Source of the DNA: Desulfovibrio sp. 86
GTDB taxonomy: Bacteria > Desulfobacterota > Desulfovibrionia > Desulfovibrionales > Desulfovibrionaceae
Reading direction: 5' to 3'
NCBI RefSeq assembly: GCF_902702915.1
Contig: NZ_LR738849.1
Span: 992,001-1,056,000, forward strand
Length of the DNA stretch: 64,000 nt
This document shows positions 28,354-37,199 of this stretch, one piece after another; the first letter of the stretch is position 1; each line of letters opens with the position of its first letter. The notes under the pieces were generated by a model. That model searched no databases. It was given only the letters and a program-made list of their open reading frames with translations, and was not told the DNA's origin. The translations under genes were made by a program, and so were the position numbers.

Positions 28354-29523
28354 ATGCCCGTGTATTATTGGTTTCCCATACTTGGCTGCCTGGGAATCGG
28401 TTTCATGTTCATGAACATTCCGCCAGTGGCCACGCAGTTCATGCAACTTTTTCATGTGGGCTACAGCGGACTGTCGTTTCTTTTGAGCGCCCTTTTCTGG
28501 ACGCACGCCCTGGCCCAGATTCCGGCGGGGCTGATTATCGACAGGCTGGGCATACTGCGCTCTCTTGTGATCTCGACCATCCTTTGCACCGTCTGTTCCC
28601 TCGCGCCCTTTCTGGCCCCCCACAACCTCGCCCTGGCCATAGTCATGCGCCTAGTGGTGGGCATGGCCTCGGCCATGCTTTTTCTTGGCGTGGTTTCGGT
28701 GGTCAAGGTTCTGGCCCCACCGCAGTTTCTGGCCCGCGCCCAGGGAATGCAGGGCGCGGCCTTCAGCCTCGGCACCATGGTTCCATATCTTGTGCTGCCG
28801 TTTTTCGAGGCTCAGGGGTGGGTGGTGAGCTACATCATGGTGGCCCTGATGCCCGCCCTGCTGCTGCTCGCGCTGCTCTGGACGCCACGCGACTCATTGC
28901 GGCAAAAAACCATGTCCGGCACTGACAACAGCATCTGGCTGGCTCTCAAAAGCGTCGCCAGATCAAAACAGCTCTGGTTTCTCGGCTGCTGCCACGGATT
29001 TTCTTTCGGCACCATCACGGCGCTGGGCAGTTGGCTGCCCACTGTTCTTGCCGACCGCGACCAGAACAATGGGCCTGAACACTGGGCTCTTGCCACCGGA
29101 GTGGTGCTTCTGGCCGGAACCTTTGCCCGCATTGGCGGCGGAGAGATGGCCGGCAGAAGCGGCCTCCACAAGCTGCTGACACGCCTTGTGCTCGGCATTT
29201 CCCTGCTATACACAGCCATGGCCCTTATGCCCGGCCCGTTGACCACACTGGCGGCGGGCGTGTGCCTGGCCGTCTTTTGCGGCGGCACCTACGCTGCGGT
29301 GTTTGTTCTGACCATCCGCACCACAGGGCCGGGGCTTGTGGCCACCGGAGTGGGCTTCATGGCTACCGTCGCCTGCCTCATCAATGTGCTGCTCACCCTG
29401 CTCATGGGCAATGTGCGCGAATACGCGGGTTCATTCGGCCCGGCGCTGCTGGTCACGGCCCTGTGCACTGCGGCCCTGTACCTGTGGGGCCGCAGGCTCT
29501 GTGGTGACGGAAGCTTCAACTGA
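28354..29523 (+). CDS. MFS transporter
   Basis: A 389-residue protein with about twelve membrane helices. The loop after helix 2 reads AGLIIDRLGILRSL, a variant of the MFS G-x-x-x-D-R-x-G-R motif. Substrate is unknown; closest general resemblance is to small organic anion or nitrate/cyanate-type porters. ATG 28354 follows GGAG. It is probably co-transcribed with the upstream BMP-type gene, which suggests a shared ligand. Confidence 0.85.
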   Translation: MPVYYWFPILGCLGIGFMFMNIPPVATQFMQLFHVGYSGLSFLLSALFWTHALAQIPAGLIIDRLGILRSLVISTILCTVCSLAPFLAPHNLALAIVMRLVVGMASAMLFLGVVSVVKVLAPPQFLARAQGMQGAAFSLGTMVPYLVLPFFEAQGWVVSYIMVALMPALLLLALLWTPRDSLRQKTMSGTDNSIWLALKSVARSKQLWFLGCCHGFSFGTITALGSWLPTVLADRDQNNGPEHWALATGVVLLAGTFARIGGGEMAGRSGLHKLLTRLVLGISLLYTAMALMPGPLTTLAAGVCLAVFCGGTYAAVFVLTIRTTGPGLVATGVGFMATVACLINVLLTLLMGNVREYAGSFGPALLVTALCTAALYLWGRRLCGDGSFN

Positions 29524-29629
29524 AGACATACGGAACGCCCGGCCCCGCCTTTCAGGCATTGCCGCAAAATAAAAAAACAGGTAAACAGATTATGCCCGCC
29601 TCAAGCCGGGCCCACGCGGGTTGTACCCC
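29524..29629. other. Short gap before repeat D copy 2
   Basis: No terminator-like hairpin with a T run is obvious after the MFS gene. Confidence 0.3.
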
Positions 29630-29773
29630 TAGAGCATTTTCGCATTGCGAATATCCACTCTCGCGGTAGCCGTTGCCCGCTCCTGCGGGCTTGCCTGAAG
29701 CTGCGCTTACGCCTCTGCGGCGGGCGTCAGCTCATGCATCCGCCAGAGCAATTTCAAAATGAAATTGCTCTAA
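29630..29773 (+). repeat. Repeat D, copy 2
   Basis: Starts TAGAGCATTTTCGCATTGCG, carries CTCGCGGTAGCCGTTGCCCG and ends in a perfect 12-base hairpin AGAGCAATTTCA-AAA-TGAAATTGCTCT. Lies 70 bp before the next gene, so it is within its leader. Confidence 0.83.
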
Positions 29774-29842
29774 TCCCCCCAACATTCTCCACTTGCACTC
29801 TGTCCGCCTTCCTGCGTCTCCACATCTTTCCGGGAGAAAATT

Positions 29843-30922
29843 ATGCTGAAAAAATATATTATCCTGTTTCTCGCCACCCTCATGCTGCTGCATTTCACCG
29901 CGCCCGGAGCGGACGCGGCCAGACTGGTGCGCGTTCCCACCGCCTGGGTGGACGAATTTGAAACGTTTCTCATGTGGTACGCCAAAGAAAAGAAGTGGGA
30001 CAGAGAAGCCGGACTGGATATTGAAATTAATCAGTACAATTCCGGCTCGGAAATTCTCAATGCCCATTCCACGGGGGCATGGGTGTATGCCGGCATGGGA
30101 GTAATCCCCGCCATTCTCGGCAATATGCGCCACAATGTCGTCGCCATGGCCATAGGTGTGGACGAGGCTGCCGCCAATGGCGTGGTGGTGCCTGCCGACA
30201 GCCCCATTGCCAAGGTCAGGGGCTGGAACAAAGAATACCCCAATGTGCTCGGCAGCCCGGACACAGTGCGCGGCAAAACCTTTGTGCTTACCGACATCAG
30301 CTCGGCGCACTATGTTCTCTCCATCTGGTTGAAGACGCTTGGCCTTCAGGACAGTGACATCAGCATCCGCGACATGGCGCAGGGGCTGGTGGTGGCCAGT
30401 CTTGAAAACCATATCGGCGACGGGGCCGCCCTGTGGGCGCCGCAACTGTATCTAGCGCTGGACAAGGGCGCAGTGCTCGTCGCAGACCTGAAATATTGCG
30501 GCAAGGAAAGCTACACCTACCTTGTGGCCGATGCGGAGTATGCCAAGGCCAATCCTGAAATAACGGCCAAATTTCTCACGGTATATTTTCGGGCTGTGGA
30601 TGATTACATGAGCAAAAGCCCTGAAACTTTTCTGCAGGATTACCGGCGCTTTTACCTTGAATGGGCAGGCAAGGACTATGATGAAGAACTGCTGCGGCGG
30701 GACATAAAGAGCCATCAGGTGCTGCCCCTGGCCGAGCAGCAGAGCCTTTTTGACGAGACCAACGGGCGTAGTGGCGCGCAGAAAGACATTGAGGATGTTG
30801 CCAGGTTTTTCGGCAGCCTGGGGCGGCTGAGCAAGGACGAACTGTCCAGAGTCAGCACGTCATCCTACGCCACAGACAAATACATCAAACTGGTGCCGCC
30901 CAACCTCAAGCTGAAAAAATAA
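29843..30922 (+). CDS. SsuA/NMT1-like periplasmic binding protein (orphan)
   Basis: A 359-residue exported protein: signal peptide 1-25 (LLHFTAPGADAA), then an NMT1/THI5-type type II binding fold with W-D-R-E-A-G-L-D-I-E-I, the G-S-E-I-L-N strand, RGKTFVLTDISSAHY and LENHIGDGAALWAPQ. Such proteins serve ABC importers of sulfonates, nitrate or thiamine precursors, but no permease or ATPase is adjacent. A basic/aromatic tail of ~25 residues extends beyond the fold. ATG 29843 follows GGGAGA. Confidence 0.8.
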   Translation: MLKKYIILFLATLMLLHFTAPGADAARLVRVPTAWVDEFETFLMWYAKEKKWDREAGLDIEINQYNSGSEILNAHSTGAWVYAGMGVIPAILGNMRHNVVAMAIGVDEAAANGVVVPADSPIAKVRGWNKEYPNVLGSPDTVRGKTFVLTDISSAHYVLSIWLKTLGLQDSDISIRDMAQGLVVASLENHIGDGAALWAPQLYLALDKGAVLVADLKYCGKESYTYLVADAEYAKANPEITAKFLTVYFRAVDDYMSKSPETFLQDYRRFYLEWAGKDYDEELLRRDIKSHQVLPLAEQQSLFDETNGRSGAQKDIEDVARFFGSLGRLSKDELSRVSTSSYATDKYIKLVPPNLKLKK

Positions 30923-31027
30923 CGCGGCGGCCCCGCCCGGCGGCAATTCGACGGCCAAATCAGCGGCCAAATCAGTTGCCAAACCGGCGGGCAGTCCGGC
31001 GGCAGTCCGGCGAAACTTCACAGAACA

Positions 31028-31069
31028 ACAACGACAACGGCACGGAGCATTCCGTGCCGTTGTCGTTGT
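31028..31069 (+). terminator. Long perfect hairpin after the binding-protein gene
   Basis: Nineteen-base perfect arms (from ACAACGACAACGGCACGGA) with a GCAT loop, 105 bp after the stop codon. There is no T run, so it may be a stabilising or Rho-linked element rather than an intrinsic terminator. Confidence 0.6.
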
Positions 31070-31095
31070 CATCTGGTCTGGCAACAGAGAATAAA

Positions 31096-31165
31096 AGTTT
31101 TAGGGGGTGGGGGCGTGGGGGAGGCGGCCCTTTTCCAAAAGGGTCCCTCCCCCACAAAATATTTC
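31096..31165 (+). repeat. Repeat B, copy 3 (forward)
   Basis: Same GTTTTAGGGGGTGGGGGCG start; the palindrome centre here is TTTTCCAAAA and one arm reads GAGGCGGCCC, so the hairpin is slightly decayed. Confidence 0.86.
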
Positions 31166-31177
31166 GACGACACTGTC

Positions 31178-31318
31178 TAGAGCAGATCAACTTTGAAATG
31201 TTTCGCATTTCAAAGTTTTCATTCAGCCGAAAATGCGATTTCCGGCTGAATCCACGCCACGTTGTGGCGCGCTGCACTCTCGTGCAATGTTAGAGCATTT
31301 ACACTTTTTCAAAAACGG
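31178..31318 (-). repeat. Repeat A, copy 3
   Basis: Starts TAGAGCAGATCAACTTTG and runs through the same hairpins to GTTAGAGCATTTACAC. Its far end overlaps the last codons of the msrBA gene, where the final half of the module is missing. Confidence 0.87.
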
Positions 31319-32361
31319 CCACCTCTGGCGGGTTCATCAAAACGCGGCACGGACATGTGGCAGCGGCCCCGCCCGATGCGCTCGGCAAAACGCTGGTGAT
31401 AAGCCTCGGCCTCATAAAAAGGCCCGGCTGGCTCAAGGCGCGTCACCACGTCATAGCCCTTTTCCCGCAAAAGGTTCATGAGCTTGAGGGCCACGGCCTT
31501 TTGCTCCGCATCGAGGTAAAACACGGCGGAGCGGTACTGATCGCCCACATCGGGGCCCTGACGGTCCAGCTGGGTGGGATCGTGGATTTCAAAAAAGCGG
31601 CGCAGGATCTGCTCATACGTGATCTGCGCGGGATCAAAGACAATGCGCACGGCTTCGGCATGGCCGGTGTCGCCCCGGCACACGTCTTCATAGGAAGGGT
31701 TTGACGTGCGGCCGCCCGTATAGCCAGAAACAACGTCACGCACGCCGGGCATACGCCTGAAGGCGTCCTCCACCCCCCAAAAGCAGCCCCCCGCCACAAT
31801 GGCCGTGCCTGTTGTCGCGGCGGTCTGGGCGCGCTGCGCCAGGGCTTTGGCTTCTTCAGGACTGCCAGCGGGGTAAAAGGCCATGGACAGCGAGTTGACG
31901 CAGTGGCGCGTGTTTTTGGCCGTGAAGCCTTCGCCCTCAAACACATGACCAAGATGCCCACCGCAATGGGCGCAGACTATCTCGACCCTTCTCCCGTCCG
32001 CATCGGGCAGCCGCCGCACGGCCCCCGGCAATTCGTCGTCAAAGCTCGGCCAGCCGCAGCCGGACGCAAACTTATCTTTTGAACTGTACAGCGCCGCGCC
32101 GCACTGTCGGCAGACATAGGTTCCTGCCGCCTTGTTGTTCGTAAGCTGGCCGGAGTTGGGGGCCTCCGTGCCTTTGCGCAAGATAACGTCCGCCTCGCGC
32201 GCGTTGAGAGGCGGCATGGGATATGTGGGCTTCATGGCAGCCTCCTGTGAAGGGCTGGCTGAATCAGCGACGGCGGCATTTGCTTTTGTCGCCGTGACTA
32301 CGGAATACAGGCCGCAGAGCAAGAACACGGCCAGAATCAGAAAAAGGACATGATCACGCAT
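31309..32361 (-). CDS. msrBA: Exported MsrB-MsrA fusion, methionine sulfoxide reductase
   Basis: A 350-residue fusion. Residues 1-30 form a membrane signal, so it acts outside the cytoplasm. The MsrB domain comes first, with zinc cysteines in CRQCG and CAHCGGHLGHVF and the catalytic Cys in RHCVNS; the MsrA domain follows with GGCFWGVEDAF and GYTGGRTSNPSYEDVC. MsrB reduces the R and MsrA the S form of methionine sulfoxide, so the fusion repairs both in envelope proteins. Order B-A is the reverse of the Neisseria PilB A-B order. The TGA stop falls inside the edge of repeat A copy 3. It has no obvious electron-donor domain. Confidence 0.93.
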   Translation of the reverse strand: MRDHVLFLILAVFLLCGLYSVVTATKANAAVADSASPSQEAAMKPTYPMPPLNAREADVILRKGTEAPNSGQLTNNKAAGTYVCRQCGAALYSSKDKFASGCGWPSFDDELPGAVRRLPDADGRRVEIVCAHCGGHLGHVFEGEGFTAKNTRHCVNSLSMAFYPAGSPEEAKALAQRAQTAATTGTAIVAGGCFWGVEDAFRRMPGVRDVVSGYTGGRTSNPSYEDVCRGDTGHAEAVRIVFDPAQITYEQILRRFFEIHDPTQLDRQGPDVGDQYRSAVFYLDAEQKAVALKLMNLLREKGYDVVTRLEPAGPFYEAEAYHQRFAERIGRGRCHMSVPRFDEPARGGRF

Positions 32362-32592
32362 GGCATTCTCACTGTTACCAGTACAATAACTACCCTGCCG
32401 ACAGGGTCAATGCTTCACGGCGGGCAGAGGCATCAGCCTCAGGAAACTGGGGGGGCAAAAGGGCCGCGCCATAGCGTGAGGGAGCGTCCAGGCGGGCGTA
32501 GCAGCGAAAATACCTGCCCTGCGCGGGCGACCCCTCCGCAGGCGGCCGCCGTATATTTCACGATAACAATGCCGTTGCGCGCGGCAGCACTG

Positions 32593-33579
32593 TCAGGAAG
32601 AAAACCCGTCAGGATGGGTCTTGTGCCATTCCCAGGCCGAGGCGATGATCTGGTCGATGCCCGCCCTGGCCCGCCAGCCGAGAATTTCTCTGGCGCGGTC
32701 GGCCGAAGCCACGAGCCGCGCGGGATCGCCATAGCGGCGCGTGGCCACGGTGACGCCAATATCATACCCGGTCACCCGGCAGGCCGCCGCCACCATTTCA
32801 CGTACGCTGAACCCCTTGCCATTGCCAAGGTTGCAGATTTCGCTGCCGCCCCCTGTGCGCAGATAGTCCAGAGCGCGCATGTGCGCGTCCGCCAGATCCA
32901 TAACATCCAGATAGTCACGGATGCAGGTGCCGTCAGGGGTGGGATAGTCATTGCCAAAAATGGTCACCACATCGCGGCGGCCCAGAGGAACCTGGAGAAT
33001 CAGGGGAATAAGGTGGCTTTCAGGATTGTGGGCCTCGCCTATGGCGCCGCCGGGCCATGCGCCGCCCACGTTGAAATACCGCAGGCTCACAAAGCGGATG
33101 CCGTGGGCCTTGCCCACCCAGTGCATCATGCGCTCCATAATGAGCTTGCTTTCGCCATAGGGATTGGTGGGGTGCAGCGGCGCGTCCTCATCGATGGGCA
33201 CGCTCTCCTGCTCGCCGTAGACGGCAGCCGACGATGAAAAAACTATCTTGTCCACACGGTTGCGCACCATGGCTTCCAACAGGGTCTGCATGCCGTGGAC
33301 GTTATTGTGAAAATATTTCAGCGGCTGCTCCATGCTTTCACCCACCAGCGAACTGGCGGCAAAATGGAGCACGGCATCCACCCTGTTGCTCGAAAACACC
33401 TGATCCAGCAGCGCCTCGTCCCGTATATCGCCTTCATACAGGCTGACGCCGTCAGGCAGGGAAGCGCGGTGTCCGGTCAAAAAATTGTCCACAACAACAA
33501 CGTCCTCGCCGCGCGCCAGCAACGCGCGCACATTGTGGGAGCCTATGTAGCCAGCTCCACCGCAAACCAAAATGGACAT
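32593..33579 (-). CDS. galE: GalE, UDP-glucose 4-epimerase
   Basis: A 328-residue extended SDR enzyme interconverting UDP-glucose and UDP-galactose (or the N-acetyl forms) for envelope sugars. GGAGYIGS (7-14) binds NAD, Tyr141-GES-Lys145 is the catalytic pair, and SSSAAVYG, LRYFNVGGA and NLGNGKGFSVREM are typical. MSILV at 33579 is chosen over an ATG two codons earlier because of spacing to AAGAG. Stands alone; 230 bp separate it from msrBA. Confidence 0.94.
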   Translation of the reverse strand: MSILVCGGAGYIGSHNVRALLARGEDVVVVDNFLTGHRASLPDGVSLYEGDIRDEALLDQVFSSNRVDAVLHFAASSLVGESMEQPLKYFHNNVHGMQTLLEAMVRNRVDKIVFSSSAAVYGEQESVPIDEDAPLHPTNPYGESKLIMERMMHWVGKAHGIRFVSLRYFNVGGAWPGGAIGEAHNPESHLIPLILQVPLGRRDVVTIFGNDYPTPDGTCIRDYLDVMDLADAHMRALDYLRTGGGSEICNLGNGKGFSVREMVAAACRVTGYDIGVTVATRRYGDPARLVASADRAREILGWRARAGIDQIIASAWEWHKTHPDGFSS

Positions 33580-33800
33580 GAGCATTCTCTTTTGTTGAAA
33601 GCACAGCAGCGCGGCGGCACCGCGCGGGCAGAGTTCCGCTTTTTGCACATCAACTACGGTCTGGCAAGCCTCACCAGGGCCGTGAATGTATTTTGCCACG
33701 TCTTTTTCTGTGAAGCCAGCATATGAACAACTTTTTTTATGCCGGCCGTGTACCGGCCCTCTTTGCCACGACAAAACCCGCACGGCCCCTAGAAAACGAC
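33580..33800. other. Intergenic upstream of galE
   Basis: No gene seen. AT-rich patches at 33590-33730 may hold the galE promoter. Confidence 0.35.
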
Positions 33801-33836
33801 GCGAGGCCCGAAACCAGCCGGGGTTTCGGGCCTCGC
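33801..33836 (-). terminator. Flavodoxin gene terminator
   Basis: Perfect 15-base arms (GCGAGGCCCGAAACC / GGTTTCGGGCCTCGC), six-base loop, followed on the minus strand by GTCGTTTTC; 72 bp after the flavodoxin stop. Confidence 0.8.
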
Positions 33837-33907
33837 GGGCATATCTGCCGAAGCAGCCGTAACTACCGGGCTGCCGCTACGCTTTGCCAGACAGTGCTAT
33901 GACTATT

Positions 33908-34406
<499 letters not shown>

Positions 34407-34976
34407 CAAGTGAAATAATTAGGTTCACCGCCTGTGTCAAGCCCATATCCCCAAAGCCTGGCAGGTTTCGTCGAAAGAGTCCCTGTTTGCCGTCAATAAG
34501 ACCATTTTTCGGTCATTGGCGCGCCAGCCGCACGTCAACCATGTGCTGGCCGGGGAATGTCCGCCCGCGCTGCCCAGCCCTGGAATCCCTGGAGGGCGGG
34601 GCGTGGTCATTTTCAAAACAGACTGCCCCGCTGCCCCTGAACTGAAAAGACGCCAGCCAGGGCCAGCGTCTTCAGCTTATAAAGGGTCAGGAAAACATCT
34701 GTGACCAGCGTCACATTTATAAATTCTTTTTTGCACGCCGCCATAGGCAGCCAGCACGCACCAGCGGACAACAATAGCCAAACAACAATAGCCAAACAAC
34801 AATAGCCGGACAACAGCAGCCAGGGATGCGCTATTGCCAGATATGCGGCCGCCACGCTACGCAACCCCCGGATGCGCGGGCACCGGGCGCAATCGCAGGT
34901 GCGGTCATCTGGATTCGTTCGTCAGCATGCACTGCCACTGAATGCGAGGCCGCCGGTGCAGTAGCGTTTCAATAAG
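34407..34976. other. Intergenic with hairpin and tandem repeat
   Basis: The gap between flavodoxin and the radical SAM gene contains an imperfect hairpin (34648-34676, GACGC / GCGTC core) and a short tandem repeat at 34767-34822. Minus-strand ORF 34613-34864 only reflects that repeat and is not called. Confidence 0.45.
34767..34822. repeat. 14-bp tandem repeat, about four units
   Basis: Units of roughly ACAACAATAGCCAA follow each other with few changes; the last unit reads ACAACAGCAGCCAG. Confidence 0.85.
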
Positions 34977-35046
34977 AGTTTTAGGGGGTGGGGGCGTGGG
35001 GGAGGAGACCCTTTTGCAAAAGGGTCCCTCCCCCACAAAACATTTC
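34977..35046 (+). repeat. Repeat B, copy 4 (forward)
   Basis: AGTTTTAGGGGGTGGGGGCG through CCCTTTTGCAAAAGGG to CCCTCCCCCACAAAAC. It ends 10 bp from the stop codon of the radical SAM gene. Confidence 0.9.
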
Positions 35047-35055
35047 AAAATAACA

Positions 35056-36462
35056 CTACTCCAAATCAACGCAGGCGCTTTCGCCGGGAGCCAGCGCGCC
35101 TTCCTTGGCGCGGGGTTCCGGCAGGCTCCATGCTCCGGGCATGGGGGCCGTCAGTTCCGCTTTTTCGCCCACGTAGGGATTGAAGTAGCCATGGCGCAGC
35201 CAGGGGCAGAGCTTTTTCAGCCTTTTCATAAACTGGGTCAGGCCCATGCTTGGCGAAAGCTCAAGCTTGCCCCCGTCTTCCATATCCCGCTTCATGAGGT
35301 CAAAGTACCACTCGGGATCAATATTGAGATTGCGCCACTGGATCATGCTGACGCCGTTTTCGCCCACCATGCGCGCCAAGGCTTCCAGTTCTTCTTCTGT
35401 ATCGGTGATGCCGGGAAAGAAGAGCAGGTTCAGAGACACGAAAATGCCCCGGCTTCGCGCCTCGCGTATGGAGGCGCAGACATGGTCCAGGCTGTAGTCC
35501 GCAGGCCGGTAATAGCGTTCGTAGAGGGTAGGGCGCGCACTGTTGATGCTCACGCGCAGGCTTGTGAGCCCGGCTTCGGCCAGACGGGCCACGGCCTCGG
35601 GCCGCGAGGCGTTGGTATTGCAGTTGATGGTTCCCAAACCGCCACCGGAACGGAACAATTTTATGCTTTCCTCAAGAAGGTCGGGGTTCATGAGGGGGTC
35701 GCCCTCGCAGCCCTGCCCGAAGGAATAAATGGGCGCGCGGTTTTCACGTCCGGCATGAATGCGCATGACCTCGGCCACTTCTGCGGGTTCCGGCGTGAAG
35801 GCCAGACGGCACTGGGGCGTCACGGCCACGGGCGAGTCCTTGTCCTGGGCGGAAATACAGCCCACACAGCGGGCATTGCAGGAGCGGGACGTGGGCAGGG
35901 GCGCTTCGTAACGGCCAAGGGCGAAATTTCGGGCCGCCGGGCAGTCGTAGCGGGCCACGCAATTATCCAGGATATGCCGCACAAGGCGGTTCTTGGGATA
36001 ATCCTGCAGCAGCCCGCGCGCGCCCTGCTCTATGCGGTGGCGCGGGATGCGGCTGAAAACCTGACGCTGATCCGTATCGACCTTGCGGGCGCAGATATAA
36101 AAGCGCCCACGCGCAAAACCAATGGCCCCATACGCGAACAGGGGCAGCAGGGGCGCGCCGGGATTGCTGGCATAGGCCGGATGCGCCGAAAGAGTGTGCG
36201 CGGGGGCGGCAAAAGCCGCCACGGCCAGTTGGGCTTCGCCTTCGGGCGGCACTATTTCTCCGGTTTCGGGGTCAAGCCCCACGGCCTGTCGGCCAGGCAG
36301 CAGAAAAAATTCGCTTTCCTCAGGCAGGGGCATGAGTTCGTCAGGGCGCGGCAGCCCCCACTGCGCGCCCCTGCGACAGACCATGAGCAGGCGTTCATCA
36401 TCGTAAATATTGCCCTGCTCGTCCGCCATAACAAGATGCGGCTCAATATGCTGCGCGGCCAT
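35056..36462 (-). CDS. Radical SAM protein, function unknown
   Basis: A 468-residue radical SAM enzyme with the cluster motif CNARCVGC (Cys195, 199, 202) unusually far from the N-terminus. The first ~180 residues form an unassigned domain with Cys29, 124, 168 and 174. The barrel shows GQGCEGDPLMNPDLL, TINCNTNASRP and SLRVSINSARPTLYERYYRP, resembling MoaA/PflA-type enzymes. No SPASM-type cysteine cluster is seen at the C-terminus. Met at 36462 has AAGGAG five bases upstream. It is divergent from the small membrane protein gene. Confidence 0.85.
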   Translation of the reverse strand: MAAQHIEPHLVMADEQGNIYDDERLLMVCRRGAQWGLPRPDELMPLPEESEFFLLPGRQAVGLDPETGEIVPPEGEAQLAVAAFAAPAHTLSAHPAYASNPGAPLLPLFAYGAIGFARGRFYICARKVDTDQRQVFSRIPRHRIEQGARGLLQDYPKNRLVRHILDNCVARYDCPAARNFALGRYEAPLPTSRSCNARCVGCISAQDKDSPVAVTPQCRLAFTPEPAEVAEVMRIHAGRENRAPIYSFGQGCEGDPLMNPDLLEESIKLFRSGGGLGTINCNTNASRPEAVARLAEAGLTSLRVSINSARPTLYERYYRPADYSLDHVCASIREARSRGIFVSLNLLFFPGITDTEEELEALARMVGENGVSMIQWRNLNIDPEWYFDLMKRDMEDGGKLELSPSMGLTQFMKRLKKLCPWLRHGYFNPYVGEKAELTAPMPGAWSLPEPRAKEGALAPGESACVDLE

Positions 36463-36548
36463 AAATGCTCCTTGCCCCGGCGGGGGTGAACGTATATAAC
36501 GGCCCAACGTGGCCGGGCGATCCCGGCCCGTACTTTTGGAGGCCCTTC

Positions 36549-37052
36549 ATGTTTTCCATAATGCTTTTCATTTTTTTGTGTTTTTTCGGCATTCTCGCCG
36601 TCCTTGTCTATATGCTGCGCTGCCAGGAAAAGCTGGTGCGGCAACTGCGCGAGGAGCACTCCCAGTTGCGGGTGATGCTGCGCACCCTGGAGTCGCGCCT
36701 GGATTATCCGGACGGCAGCCAGCCTGCCGCTGCTGATGTAAGCGCCGCTGATGCAAACGTCAACAATGCCCCAGAGCAGCAGGATTATGCCTCCCCGGCT
36801 TTCTCGATGGAAACCGCGCTGGACATGGACTCGAACCCGCAGGAGACTGCGCCCCACCAGACGCGGGCCGCCAGGTTGACGGCACGCACGGCCGATGCCG
36901 TCGCCACCGCTGGCAATGATCCCCTGCTGCACCTGAGTTTTGACCCGCCTGCCGGCAAGAGCCAGGGGCCGCGCCCGGCTGGCGCGCCAGCTATTGACCC
37001 GGCGCTGGATCTGCATTTTGACCCTATGGATGCGGCGCAGGCCCAACGCTAG
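36549..37052 (+). CDS. Single-pass membrane protein, function unknown
   Basis: A 167-residue protein: residues 3-22 form a membrane helix near the N-terminus, residues 24-52 look helical and possibly coiled coil (REEHSQLRVMLRTLESRL), and the rest is a disordered Ala/Pro-rich tail holding two related short motifs, LLHLSFDPP and ALDLHFDPM. GGAGG lies seven bases before ATG 36549. No family recognised. The TAG stop is the first three bases of repeat E. Confidence 0.7.
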   Translation: MFSIMLFIFLCFFGILAVLVYMLRCQEKLVRQLREEHSQLRVMLRTLESRLDYPDGSQPAAADVSAADANVNNAPEQQDYASPAFSMETALDMDSNPQETAPHQTRAARLTARTADAVATAGNDPLLHLSFDPPAGKSQGPRPAGAPAIDPALDLHFDPMDAAQAQR

Positions 37053-37177
37053 AGCATTTAACACTTGAAATGCTCGCGTACGGCAGGCAAAAGCCCGCCT
37101 ACTCGCATTTCGTGGCAAGGATTTTCAGAAAAATCCTTGCAGAGCATTTAACTCATTTCATTCGTAAACTGCTCTAA
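37050..37177 (+). repeat. Repeat E, copy 1
   Basis: This 128-bp element starts TAGAGCATTTAACACTTG, contains the hairpin GCAAGGATTTT-CAG-AAAAATCCTTGC and ends AAACTGCTCTAA. It provides the stop codon of the upstream gene. A second copy is at 42613-42738. Confidence 0.87.
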
Positions 37178-37199
37178 CGCGACCCGGCTTTAGACTGGC

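Noticed and set aside
34613..34864. Minus-strand ORF rich in Leu/Cys/Tyr resembling a membrane peptide.
   Set aside because: It is the translation of the 14-bp tandem repeat at 34767-34822.
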